The notes below the pieces were generated by a model that saw only the letters and a program-made list of their open reading frames with translations, had not been told where the DNA came from and did no database searches. Positions 1 through 6,356 of a stretch of DNA of 6,672 bases are shown one piece after another. The stretch spans positions 1 through 6,672 of the forward strand of contig JAJZQR010000301.1 of the NCBI GenBank assembly GCA_021806765.1. Reading direction: 5' to 3'. The stretch is from Chloroflexota bacterium. GTDB lineage: Bacteria; Chloroflexota; UBA6077. The translations under genes were made by a program, and so were the position numbers. Within the stretch, counting starts at the first letter, position 1; each line of letters opens with the position of its first letter.

Positions 1-360
1 TCCCTCGCAGAGCTGCCGGCCCAGCTCGATGATCCGCGCGGTCCCCAGGGGGGCTTCGGCCTGGATGATCTCCTTCAGGGTGCGGCCGGGCACCAGCTCC
101 ATGACGATGTACTGGGTGCCGGCATCGGAGCCCACGTCGTATACGGCCACGATGTTGGGGTGGGAGAGGCTGGCGGCGGCCCGAGCCTCCCGCTGGAACC
201 GCACGAGGAAATCGGGGTCGCCGGCGAACTGCTCCCGCAGCACCTTGACCGCCACCTTCCGGCCCAGCAGCAGATCCTCGGCCTCGTACACCATGGCCAT
301 GCCCCCCTCACCCAGGAGGGCGGACAGCTGGTATCGACCGTTCAGCACTCTACCTATCAT
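1..360 (-). CDS. Ser/Thr protein kinase, N-terminal part (runs off left edge)
   Basis: This is the first 120 codons of a Hanks-type (PknB-like) serine/threonine protein kinase, which phosphorylates proteins from ATP. The 3' part lies beyond base 1. Visible kinase features in order: the glycine-rich loop GEGGMAMVYEAED (residues 17-29), the ATP-anchoring lysine in VAVKVL (K39), the alpha-C helix glutamate in FQREARAAASLSHPNIV (E58), and the hinge region YIVMELVPGRTL (84-95). The catalytic HRD and DFG motifs would be beyond the edge, so activity cannot be judged. ATG at 360-358 is the first in-frame start after an in-frame stop (372-370), and residues 8-20 (GRYQLSALLGEGG) begin as bacterial kinases of this family usually do. 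The ribosome binding site is weak. Whether there are transmembrane or sensor domains, common in this family, cannot be seen. It diverges from the kinase cluster on the right. The family call is secure; the substrate is unknown. Confidence 0.93.
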   Translation of the reverse strand, partial: MIGRVLNGRYQLSALLGEGGMAMVYEAEDLLLGRKVAVKVLREQFAGDPDFLVRFQREARAAASLSHPNIVAVYDVGSDAGTQYIVMELVPGRTLKEIIQAEAPLGTARIIELGRQLCEG

Positions 361-423
361 GTAGCGCTTTCATGAGAAGACAAAAGCAAGAATGATCGGC
401 AATCAGCGGCAAAAGCCTTCGGC

Positions 424-452
424 ATTCTACACGATGGTCCCTTTCTGGTCCA
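424..452 (-). promoter_or_regulatory. Candidate promoter for the Ser/Thr protein kinase
   Basis: Read on the minus strand, a -35-like TGGACC (452-447) is followed after exactly 17 bases by a -10-like TAGAAT (429-424). TAGAAT matches the sigma-70 consensus at five of six positions and TGGACC at four of six. Initiation would fall near base 417, giving a leader of roughly 57 bases before the ATG at 360. This rests on hexamer matching alone, in a phylum whose promoters are poorly characterised. Confidence 0.33.
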
Positions 453-511
453 CCGTCCTAGCCGCCCAGCCGCCCAGGGGTATACCACACAATGGCGGTG
501 CTGCCTGCCGT

Positions 512-626
512 CCCCCTTCCCCCTACCCCTTCCCCCACAAGGGGGGGCAGGGGAATCGTCTCCCTTCCCCCTCGATGGGGGTTGTCTCCCTTCCCCCTCG
601 GATGAGGGAAGGGCTGGGGAAGGGGG
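512..626. repeat. C-run/G-run inverted repeat element in spacer
   Basis: A low-complexity block of about 115 bp is built from runs of C with TT interruptions and their complements. Its outer arms are an 11-bp perfect inverted match, CCCCCTTCCCC at 512-522 against its complement at 616-626, continuing imperfectly inward (CTACCCCTTCCC against AGCCCTTCCC). A second hairpin inside it pairs C runs at 526-536 with G runs at 541-553 around an ACAA loop. A 17-base direct repeat, GTCTCCCTTCCCCCTCG, occurs at 558-574 and 584-600, and the second copy pairs with the GGGAAGGG at 606-613. This resembles dispersed intergenic repeats seen in several Chloroflexota and other high-GC genomes. No coding function is apparent. 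Confidence 0.6.
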
Positions 627-747
627 TGGCACGCCTCGACGGCACGCGATCTTACAGCTGAGGCGCCAACTGGCCGCCCCCGAGTGTGCCCTGGATTTCC
701 TGTCCCTGAACTGGTCGCGCAGTAGCGGGTTTCATCAGTGTTGTATT

Positions 748-1371
748 ATGGTCCTGTACCGGCGCTGCATCGCCAGCCTGAAAAGGGGAAAAAGGGTGGA
801 AAGGGAAGAGCCCGCGAGGTCGGAAGGGCCCTGGCCGGCGCCAAGCCGAAAAGCCCCGACCTTGATAGTCATGGTCGGCCCTCCGGGGACGGGCAAGTCC
901 CACCTGGTCCGGCTGCTGGCCCAGCGGGTTCCTCTGAAGGTGGTGGAGACCGACGAGATCCGCCATCAGCTCTCCCCTCATCCCAGCTACTCGGCGGAAG
1001 AGAACCGCAAGGTCTTTCACGTAGCCCATCGGAGGATCGATCGTTTCCTCCGGCAGGGCAAGAACGTCGTGTTCGACGCCACCAACATCTACGAGTGGGG
1101 CAGACGGACGCTCTACCGCATGGCCGAAAGCGACGGGGCCCGGCTGCTGATCGTGCGGACCGTGGCGCCCGACGAGGTGGTGGAGGACCGGCTGCTTCGC
1201 AGGGTGGAGCAGCTCAACCCCGAAGACCGCTCCGAGGCCGGTTGGGAGGTGTACCTGCGAATGAAGGCCGAGTTCGAGGAGATCGGCCGGCCCCACATGG
1301 TGATCGATACCTCGGAGCCGCTGGAACCTGCTCTCCAGCAGATAGTGGAGTTCATCCAGGCACGTAATTGA
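748..1371 (+). CDS. P-loop predicted kinase (AAA_33 / COG0645 type)
   Basis: A small cytoplasmic P-loop kinase of 207 residues. The Walker A motif is GPPGTGKS (44-51), preceded by a hydrophobic strand (TLIVMV). TDEIR (68-72) follows at the usual place for the second strand, and VVFDATNIYEWGRR (107-120) is the Walker B-like 'DATN' motif typical of AAA_33 and polynucleotide-kinase-like proteins. The arginine-rich stretch DRLLRRVEQ (147-155) is probably the lid. The family phosphorylates small molecules, nucleic-acid ends or antibiotics; the substrate cannot be inferred here. The start is uncertain. ATG at 748 has no visible Shine-Dalgarno sequence, whereas GTG at 796 (codon 17) has AAAAGGGG seven bases upstream and would remove a basic N-terminal tail that matches nothing in the family. 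Its stop codon overlaps the start of the lipid kinase gene, so the two are probably co-transcribed and translationally coupled. Confidence 0.85.
   Translation: MVLYRRCIASLKRGKRVEREEPARSEGPWPAPSRKAPTLIVMVGPPGTGKSHLVRLLAQRVPLKVVETDEIRHQLSPHPSYSAEENRKVFHVAHRRIDRFLRQGKNVVFDATNIYEWGRRTLYRMAESDGARLLIVRTVAPDEVVEDRLLRRVEQLNPEDRSEAGWEVYLRMKAEFEEIGRPHMVIDTSEPLEPALQQIVEFIQARN
785..798 (+). promoter_or_regulatory. Alternative ribosome binding site and GTG start for the P-loop kinase
   Basis: The purine run AAAAGGGG ends at 788 and GTG (796-798) follows after seven bases, in frame with the gene. A TATTAT hexamer at 744-749 covers the longer ATG start. If that hexamer is a -10 box, transcription would begin near 756 and only this GTG could be used. 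No convincing -35 box is seen at the right distance, so this remains a suggestion. Confidence 0.35.
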
Positions 1372-2294
1372 AAGCCCTTCTGATCCACAACCCGCGATCG
1401 GGCCAACGGGACCGGCGCCAGGATGTCGCAGCCGCCGTAGCTCGCCTTTCCGCTGCCGGCTGGCAGGTGGATATGGTGGTCTCAGACACCGCCAGCGAAT
1501 TGCAGCAGGCGGCCCGAGCTGCCGTGGCCTCCGGCGCCGAGACGGTGATAGCCGCTGGTGGTGATGGCACCCTCAACCTGGCCATTCAGGCCCTGGCCCA
1601 CCAGCCCACCGTCCTCGGCGTGCTTCCCATCGGCACCACCAACGTGTGGGCACGGGAGGTGGGTATTCCCCTGGACGTCCGTCGGGCCACCGAACTGCTG
1701 TTGTCGGGTGAAGTGGCGCGGGCAGACCTGGGGATGGCCAATGGTCGCTACTTTCTCTTCGTCGCCGGAGTGGGTTTCGATGCCTCGGTGACCAGGAACA
1801 TAGACCCGAAGACCAAGGCCAGGCTGGGGATGCTGGCTTACGTGATCGCCGCCGGTGTCGAGGCGCTGAAGCTTCGCGGGATAGAGGCCACCATCGCTGC
1901 CGATGGCCTGGTGTCACGGGAGCGGGTGCTGATGGTAGTAGCCAGCAACACCCGCCTCTACGGCGGGGTGCTCACCATAGCGCCCCAGGCCTTCGCCGAC
2001 GACGGCCTGCTGGACGTCTGGGTGTTCCGCGGGCGCGGGTTGATGGCCGCAACGGTTCACGCTGCCAACGTCCTGCTGGGCCGGCACGCCCGGGACCCGG
2101 GCGCCCGCTTCTATCGCTGCTCGACGCTGTCCATCTCGGCCAGGACCTGTCTGCCGGTGCAACTGGACGGGGACTACGTCGGAACCACGCCGGTTACCCT
2201 TCAGGTGGCACCCGGGGCTCTGCGGGTTCTGGTGCCACCAGGCCCCCACCGGATGTTTCGGCAGCCTGGCGAGACGGTGACGAGTGATAGCTGA
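1368..2294 (+). CDS. Diacylglycerol/sphingosine kinase-family lipid kinase (YegS/DagK-like)
   Basis: A 308-residue member of the diacylglycerol kinase catalytic family (COG1597), which transfers phosphate from ATP to a lipid hydroxyl at the inner face of the membrane. The N-terminus KALLIHNPRSG (2-12) is the usual first strand with the conserved asparagine and NP-SG turn. The nucleotide-binding GGDGT is at 64-68, LPIGTTNVWA at 86-95, GVGFDA at 134-139, AP-plus-DDG (206-213) and QLDGD at 265-269 (family form QxDGE). All signature motifs are present and the length is normal, so it should be active. Diacylglycerol, undecaprenol or a glycolipid are all possible substrates. The start is TTG at 1368, sharing bases with the TGA stop of the upstream gene (TTGA) and placed seven bases after AGG (1358-1360). 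That implies coupled translation. The last codons (TSDS) and the stop are formed by a heptamer repeat that continues into the spacer, so the C-terminal tail is probably repeat-derived. Confidence 0.92.
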   Translation: MKALLIHNPRSGQRDRRQDVAAAVARLSAAGWQVDMVVSDTASELQQAARAAVASGAETVIAAGGDGTLNLAIQALAHQPTVLGVLPIGTTNVWAREVGIPLDVRRATELLLSGEVARADLGMANGRYFLFVAGVGFDASVTRNIDPKTKARLGMLAYVIAAGVEALKLRGIEATIAADGLVSRERVLMVVASNTRLYGGVLTIAPQAFADDGLLDVWVFRGRGLMAATVHAANVLLGRHARDPGARFYRCSTLSISARTCLPVQLDGDYVGTTPVTLQVAPGALRVLVPPGPHRMFRQPGETVTSDS

Positions 2295-2308
2295 TAGCTT
2301 ATAACTGA
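2285..2308 (+). repeat. Heptamer tandem repeat at the 3' end of the lipid kinase gene
   Basis: The bases read TGATAGC (2285-2291), TGATAGC (2292-2298), TTATAAC (2299-2305), TGA (2306-2308): three and a half units with a strict seven-base period. The first unit and the start of the second encode the last residues and the stop codon of the lipid kinase, and the rest fills most of the 30-base gap to pyruvate kinase. The pattern fits the class of short tandem heptamer repeats known from spacers of cyanobacteria and some other bacteria. Confidence 0.7.
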
Positions 2309-2313
2309 CCGCT

Positions 2314-2327
2314 TGGAGGTTTCGATG
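2314..2327 (+). promoter_or_regulatory. Ribosome binding site deciding the pyruvate kinase start
   Basis: TGGAGG at 2314-2319 is a good Shine-Dalgarno sequence five bases before ATG (2325-2327). A TTG at 2313 is in frame four codons upstream but overlaps the Shine-Dalgarno itself, and the protein beginning at the ATG ([12 protein letters not shown]) matches the normal N-terminus of pyruvate kinases. Confidence 0.8.
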
Positions 2328-3749
2328 CGCAGAACAAAGATCGTCTGCACCCTGGGGCCAGCCTCTTCTTCAGAGGCCATGCTGCGCGCCATGATCGAAG
2401 CGGGCATGGACGTCGCCCGCCTCAACTTCTCCCACGGAACCCACGAAAGCCACGCCTCGCTGATAGCCCTGGTCCGAAGGATAGCCGCCGGGGAGGGGCG
2501 GGTTGTGGCCATCCTCCAGGACCTGCAGGGAACCAAGATCCGAGTCGGAGAGATGTCAGGGGAAGGAGTCCCCATCACAGCAGGCAGCCGCTTCGTCCTG
2601 ACGGCTGAGGAGGTGATGGGCACCAGCGAAAAGGCTACGGTTCGGGGAGCACCTCTCGCCAAGGATGTGAGAACCGGCGACCGGATCCTGCTGGACGACG
2701 GGAACCTGGAACTGGAGGTGGTGGCCACTGGGGACGGGGAGGTGGAATGCGTCGTCGTCCTGGGCGGCGTGTTGAAATCCCACAAGGGGGTCAACGTCCC
2801 CGGCCGGACCCTCAGCGTCCCATCCTTCACCGATAAGGACAGAGACGACCTGCTCTTCGGCATCGAGCAACGCATCGACTACGTTGCCATGTCCTTCGTG
2901 CGCTCGTCGGAGGATGTCCGGCAGGTGAAGAGGCTGATAGCCGAAAGTGGGGCTGAAATCCCCGTCATGTCCAAGATCGAGAAGCACGAAGCCGTCGGTC
3001 GTTTCGACGAGATCCTGGAGGCGAGCGACGCCATCATGGTGGCCCGGGGAGACATGGGGATCGAGGTGGCGGCCGAGCAAGTGCCGTTGATCCAAAAGAT
3101 GATCATCGCCAAGTGCAATGCCGCCGGCAAACCGGTGGTGACGGCAACCCAGATGCTGGACTCCATGATCCGCAACCCCCGGCCGACCCGAGCCGAGGTG
3201 AACGACGTGGCCAATGCCATCCTGGACGGGAGCGACGCCACCATGCTATCGGGTGAGACGGCGGCCGGCGCCTATCCGTTGGAGGCGGTCAGCACCATGG
3301 CCCGCATCGCCGAGACCACCGACGAGGCCCTGCCCTACGGCGAACTGATGCAGAAGACGGCCGCCGCCAGAATGCGGAGCGTGACCGACGCCATCGGTCA
3401 GTCCACCTGCGAGATGGCCTTCGAACTGGGAGCCAGGGCGATCATCGCTTCCACCGAGTCGGGCCACACAGCCCGGATGATCGCGCGCCACCGACCCCCT
3501 TCTCCCATAATCGCGGCAACCCCCAGCCAGGCGACCCTCCGGCAGCTGTCCCTGGTGTGGGGGGTTCATCCCCACCTGACCCCCCGCTACCAGAACACCG
3601 ACGAGATGATCCGGCAGGTGGTGCAGATGGCCCTGCGAGAGGAGGAGGTGGCCGAGGGCGATCTGGTGGTGATCACGGCGGGACTGCCGCTGCCGGCCCG
3701 CGGCCGCACCAACCTGCTGAAGCTGCACGTGGTGGGCGAGCCGGTCTAG
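2325..3749 (+). CDS. pyk: Pyruvate kinase
   Basis: Pyruvate kinase (474 residues), the cytoplasmic enzyme converting phosphoenolpyruvate and ADP to pyruvate and ATP. Visible motifs: [12 protein letters not shown] (3-14), ARLNFSHG (31-38) with the substrate and cation ligands, [12 protein letters not shown] (64-75), the inserted B domain from about 76 to 165, the active-site signature [13 protein letters not shown] (212-224) with catalytic K217 and metal ligand E219, [10 protein letters not shown] (238-247) with metal ligand D243, and TATQMLDSM (273-281). The C-terminal domain (about 345-474) is standard, and the extra PEP-utiliser-like domain found in some Bacillales enzymes is absent. Residues L67, Q68 and K71 match the Leu/Gln/Lys pattern described for potassium-independent pyruvate kinases, in place of the Thr/Lys/Glu of potassium-dependent ones. 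The usual proline of the G-P-K/E motif is threonine (T70). The gene follows the lipid kinase by 30 bases and probably ends the operon. Confidence 0.97.
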   Translation: MRRTKIVCTLGPASSSEAMLRAMIEAGMDVARLNFSHGTHESHASLIALVRRIAAGEGRVVAILQDLQGTKIRVGEMSGEGVPITAGSRFVLTAEEVMGTSEKATVRGAPLAKDVRTGDRILLDDGNLELEVVATGDGEVECVVVLGGVLKSHKGVNVPGRTLSVPSFTDKDRDDLLFGIEQRIDYVAMSFVRSSEDVRQVKRLIAESGAEIPVMSKIEKHEAVGRFDEILEASDAIMVARGDMGIEVAAEQVPLIQKMIIAKCNAAGKPVVTATQMLDSMIRNPRPTRAEVNDVANAILDGSDATMLSGETAAGAYPLEAVSTMARIAETTDEALPYGELMQKTAAARMRSVTDAIGQSTCEMAFELGARAIIASTESGHTARMIARHRPPSPIIAATPSQATLRQLSLVWGVHPHLTPRYQNTDEMIRQVVQMALREEEVAEGDLVVITAGLPLPARGRTNLLKLHVVGEPV

Positions 3750-3752
3750 GCG

Positions 3753-3822
3753 AGGACTGAGGACTGAGGACTGAGTCCTCTTCGACAGTCTCCTCAGTCC
3801 TCAGTCCTGGGTCCTCAGTCCT
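3753..3822. repeat. Heptamer-built inverted repeat (hairpin) between convergent genes
   Basis: The gap between the pyruvate kinase stop and the GH57 stop is almost entirely repeat. The left arm is tandem TGAGGAC units (3758-3764, 3765-3771, with partial units on both sides). The right arm is the complementary unit GTCCTCA/GTCCTGG repeated at 3797-3822. Bases 3760-3775 pair perfectly (16 bp) with 3793-3808 around a 17-base loop, and 3753-3759 pair with 3816-3822 beyond a seven-base bulge. Other registers are possible because the unit repeats. It ends one base before the GH57 stop codon. It may act as a two-way transcription terminator for the convergent genes, but neither strand has a T run after the stem, so it is not a canonical intrinsic terminator. 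Confidence 0.8.
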
Positions 3823-3823
3823 G

Positions 3824-5029
3824 TTAAAGGTACACGTCCAGCGCATTCAGGAAGTTGCGGTACACCTGCTGCTGCTCCCAGATGATGCCTCCAGGTCCCA
3901 GCGCCCACCACTCGTTGGGAGTGAAGTAGGCCGAAACCTCGGCCTCGGAGCCGCCGCGACCGAACCACTGGATCAAGTGCAGGTTATCCGACTGCAGCAG
4001 CCAGAGGGCCAGATCGATGATCTTCGCGTTCTTGGTGAGGAGAGCCGTGTTGTAGACGTGCAGCATCAACTGGAAGATCGCCTGCTGAGCCGCGTTGCCC
4101 AGAAAGAACTCCATTCCCCCGGAGCCGGCCCAGGTGCTGGGAAAGACGGGCAGCGGCAGGTCGTGGCTCCGGTCGCTGTACTTGGCCACGGCCTCACTGG
4201 GCGTCAGGAAGCCCATGTTCCGCCGTCGCACCTCGTCGGGTAACCAGCGGAGGAATTCGAAGATCCCCGTATCCACCGAGTGATGCTCGCCGAAAGTCTC
4301 GTAGTCCCACGCCAGGAAGACGAAATCCCCCCGTGCCTCCCGGAGCCAATGGCCGTAGCTATCGGCTGATAGGGGCCACCCCGACCAGGTCCGGTTGGAG
4401 AAACGGTAGCCCACGTCGTCGCTCAACTCGTAGGCCCGGGTGAACAGTTGGAGATTCTTCCCATGGTGGTACAGGTGGGTGGCGTCCCGCCAATCCATAA
4501 CCCAGGGCCGCCCATCCATCACCGCTGCCTGGAAGCCGGCCCTGTCCAGGGCGTGGTAGATGGAATCCGACATGCACATCTCCGTGGTATCGGTGACCAC
4601 CGGCCGTTTCCCGAAGGTCTGCTCCAGATACGATGCGCCCCAGTGCATCCTCTCGATGAACCGTTCCAGATCCACCAGGAGAATGAAGCTGTGATAGGGT
4701 TCTACCCCCACCAACTCCACGTTCTCGTGCTGCACCAGCCGCTGAAAGAGAGCCAGCAACTCCTGATCCCACTTCTCAGCCTGCTGCAGGAAGGAGACCG
4801 AGAAGCCGATGGAAAACTTGAAGCCCTGGTCCACCAACTCTGTGAATATCCGAGTGGCCGGGTAGTAGCACCATTTGGCCACCTTCCGGAAGTAACGTTC
4901 GTTCATTCGCTCGTCGAAGAGGCACCGCTCGATGTCTTCGGGAACGGCCCCTCTCGGAATGGGCTGAGCCGGTAACTTCACCCGCCTGGGTTGGTGCACG
5001 ACGGCGTAGACTACCAGGTCACTTGCCAT
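3824..5029 (-). CDS. GH57 alpha-amylase-type glycoside hydrolase
   Basis: A 401-residue glycoside hydrolase family 57 protein of the COG1449 alpha-amylase type, predicted to cut or rearrange alpha-1,4-glucans. The family's conserved regions appear in order: HQP (12-14), GVEPYHS (108-114), TDTTEMCMS (146-154) with E150 at the nucleophile position, FLAWDYETFGEHH (238-250) with D242 at the acid/base position, and LLQSDNLHLIQW (344-355) as a divergent fifth region. NERYFRKVAKWCYYPATR (43-60) and YRFSNRTWSGWPLSAD (208-223) also fit the family. Both catalytic residues are present, so activity is expected. No signal peptide is seen, which implies intracellular glucan. ATG at 5029 is preceded by GGAGG (5039-5035) at five bases and lies inside the 3' end of the glycosyltransferase gene (11-bp overlap), so translation is probably coupled. 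The substrate (glycogen, maltodextrin or another alpha-glucan) is an inference. Confidence 0.92.
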   Translation of the reverse strand: MASDLVVYAVVHQPRRVKLPAQPIPRGAVPEDIERCLFDERMNERYFRKVAKWCYYPATRIFTELVDQGFKFSIGFSVSFLQQAEKWDQELLALFQRLVQHENVELVGVEPYHSFILLVDLERFIERMHWGASYLEQTFGKRPVVTDTTEMCMSDSIYHALDRAGFQAAVMDGRPWVMDWRDATHLYHHGKNLQLFTRAYELSDDVGYRFSNRTWSGWPLSADSYGHWLREARGDFVFLAWDYETFGEHHSVDTGIFEFLRWLPDEVRRRNMGFLTPSEAVAKYSDRSHDLPLPVFPSTWAGSGGMEFFLGNAAQQAIFQLMLHVYNTALLTKNAKIIDLALWLLQSDNLHLIQWFGRGGSEAEVSAYFTPNEWWALGPGGIIWEQQQVYRNFLNALDVYL

Positions 5030-6356
5030 CTCCGCCTCCGGCCATCACCGGAACTCCCCCCTCTGCCGCCAACACCCCCTGGTTCCTGGCGATGTACTCC
5101 AACTTGCTGATCAGGTTATCCAGAACCCGATCCCACAGGAAGGTAGCAGCGGTTCTCCTGGCCCCCTGCCTGATCTCCTCCCTCTCGCCGGGGTGGTTCT
5201 CCAGGTGGGCCACGTACCCCACTATCTCTCCGGGATCGGCAGTGTCCAGCACCATCGCGTTCTCGAAGGGGATGGCGTAATCCTCCCCCGTGGAACCAGT
5301 GAAGGCCACCCCGCCGGCCCCCATCACCTCCAACCCCACCAGGCCAAAGGGTTCGTGGCCACTGTTGGCCAGGACGGCATCGGCAGCGCGATACAGGATC
5401 CTCACGAACTCCTCAGGCACGAAAAAGCGGAGATCCAGGATGTCGGCAGGCCCGGCGCTCTCCAACGCCCGGATGCAGTCGGCCACCGTCCGACCCTCCG
5501 ACCTCACCTCTCTCACCGAGAGGCCCATGGCCCTGGCATTCCCCAGAACCTCCTGCCCATGGGGCTCGATGCCTCCACGCAGCAGGAACACCGGCTTCAT
5601 CCCCATCCCCTTAAGCCGGGCCACCGCCTCCACCGCCATGTTCCACCGCTTATCCGGATCGAAGCGGCCGATCTTGAACAGCAGCGGCTCCCCGCCGAGT
5701 ATCTCCCGAACCCGGGCCACGGCGCCCTCGTCCACGCTATCCAGAGCCCTGCCGGGGATGCCGTTGGGGATCACCAGAGGATTTGTACCCAGCCCCCACA
5801 TGATGTGTTTCATGTAGCGGCTCACCGTGGTGATGGTGTTGGTAAAGCTCAGCCTCCCCCAGTTGATGCGATGAAAGGACATCGTGTTATTCGCGTTCCA
5901 GAACTGGATCGCCCTGTCCCTCAGGCCGTTGTAGTAAAGGAGGTCGCTCACGCGCGAGACCGCCTCCGCCGTGTGCCACTCCTCGCCCAGCACCGCCACG
6001 ATCTTCCCCGCTGCTGCCGCCGGCCGGACGATCTGATCCATCACAAACCAGGGGGCGGACTCGTTGAAGTCGTATAGCTTCTCGTTCTCCCCCTGGTACA
6101 CCCCCTCCGGGTAGTACTTGCTAACCCACTGGCTCCACCGGTGCAGCCTCAGCCGGCCGCCCAACCGGCTCTCCTCCGCCGCCAGCCGAGGGTCTCCTAC
6201 GAACAACACGTGGGTCTCAAAGCCCTTCTCCGCGAGACCCTCGGAAAGTTCGGCAACCCGCACCCCCAGCCCGCCGGCTCTCGAGTACTGATCAGTACCC
6301 TCAAAGGACAGCAGCGCGAACACCGTGTTCTCCGGCGAGATTTGACTAGGTCTCAC
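5019..6356 (-). CDS. GT-B glycosyltransferase, GT4/glycogen-synthase-like
   Basis: A 445-residue GT-B-fold glycosyltransferase, predicted to transfer a sugar from a nucleotide sugar with retention of configuration. The N-terminal acceptor domain has SFEGTDQYSRAGGLGVRV (17-34) with the AGGLG loop seen in glycogen synthase-like enzymes, then HRWSQW (72-77), GEEWHT (124-129) and WNANN (153-157). TTVSRYM (176-182) and IPNG (196-199) lead to the C-terminal nucleotide-binding domain, with GRFDPDKRW (230-238), SGHEPFGLVGLE (332-343) carrying the EX7E pair E335 and E343, and GSTGEDYA (354-361). The start is chosen as GTG at 6356 because AGGAGG (6367-6362) lies five bases upstream; a GTG at 6362 is also in frame but directly abuts that site. 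No signal peptide or membrane segment is evident. It is the first gene of a two-gene operon with the GH57 hydrolase, which points to alpha-glucan synthesis. Donor and acceptor are not determined by the sequence. Confidence 0.9.
   Translation of the reverse strand: MRPSQISPENTVFALLSFEGTDQYSRAGGLGVRVAELSEGLAEKGFETHVLFVGDPRLAAEESRLGGRLRLHRWSQWVSKYYPEGVYQGENEKLYDFNESAPWFVMDQIVRPAAAAGKIVAVLGEEWHTAEAVSRVSDLLYYNGLRDRAIQFWNANNTMSFHRINWGRLSFTNTITTVSRYMKHIMWGLGTNPLVIPNGIPGRALDSVDEGAVARVREILGGEPLLFKIGRFDPDKRWNMAVEAVARLKGMGMKPVFLLRGGIEPHGQEVLGNARAMGLSVREVRSEGRTVADCIRALESAGPADILDLRFFVPEEFVRILYRAADAVLANSGHEPFGLVGLEVMGAGGVAFTGSTGEDYAIPFENAMVLDTADPGEIVGYVAHLENHPGEREEIRQGARRTAATFLWDRVLDNLISKLEYIARNQGVLAAEGGVPVMAGGGDGK

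Larger units (their letters stand above)
361..747. other. Divergent intergenic region, no gene supported
   Basis: This spacer of about 390 bp separates the minus-strand protein kinase from the plus-strand P-loop kinase. It holds a candidate promoter for the protein kinase and a C-run/G-run repeat element, both listed separately. Reading frames across it are low-complexity translations of the repeat or shadows of neighbouring genes, with no recognisable domain. Bases 640-747 stay open in the frame of the downstream gene but contain no ATG, GTG or TTG in that frame and give no recognisable protein, so I treat them as untranslated. Confidence 0.7.

Noticed and set aside
508..640. C-run/G-run block considered as a CRISPR array
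   Set aside because: The repeated units are low-complexity and unequal, there are only two copies of the 17-mer with a ten-base gap, and no spacer-like unique sequences or cas genes are present.
652..1296. Long minus-strand reading frame (214 codons) opposite the P-loop kinase
   Set aside because: It is antisense to a gene with clear Walker A and DATN motifs, its translation has no recognisable domain, and long antisense frames are expected in GC-rich coding DNA.
3750..3823. Heptamer hairpin considered as a small RNA gene or attachment site
   Set aside because: The structure is fully explained by a short tandem unit and its complement; there is no promoter, integrase gene or tRNA nearby to support either idea.
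5193..6077. Plus-strand reading frame of 294 codons opposite the glycosyltransferase
   Set aside because: Its translation is rich in His, Pro and Arg without any motif, while the minus strand carries conserved GT-B motifs across the same bases.
6284..6297. Perfect 14-bp palindrome GTACTGATCAGTAC near the start of the glycosyltransferase, considered as an operator
   Set aside because: It lies inside the coding sequence for the conserved GTDQYS stretch, so codon constraint explains it; no second copy is seen in the window.
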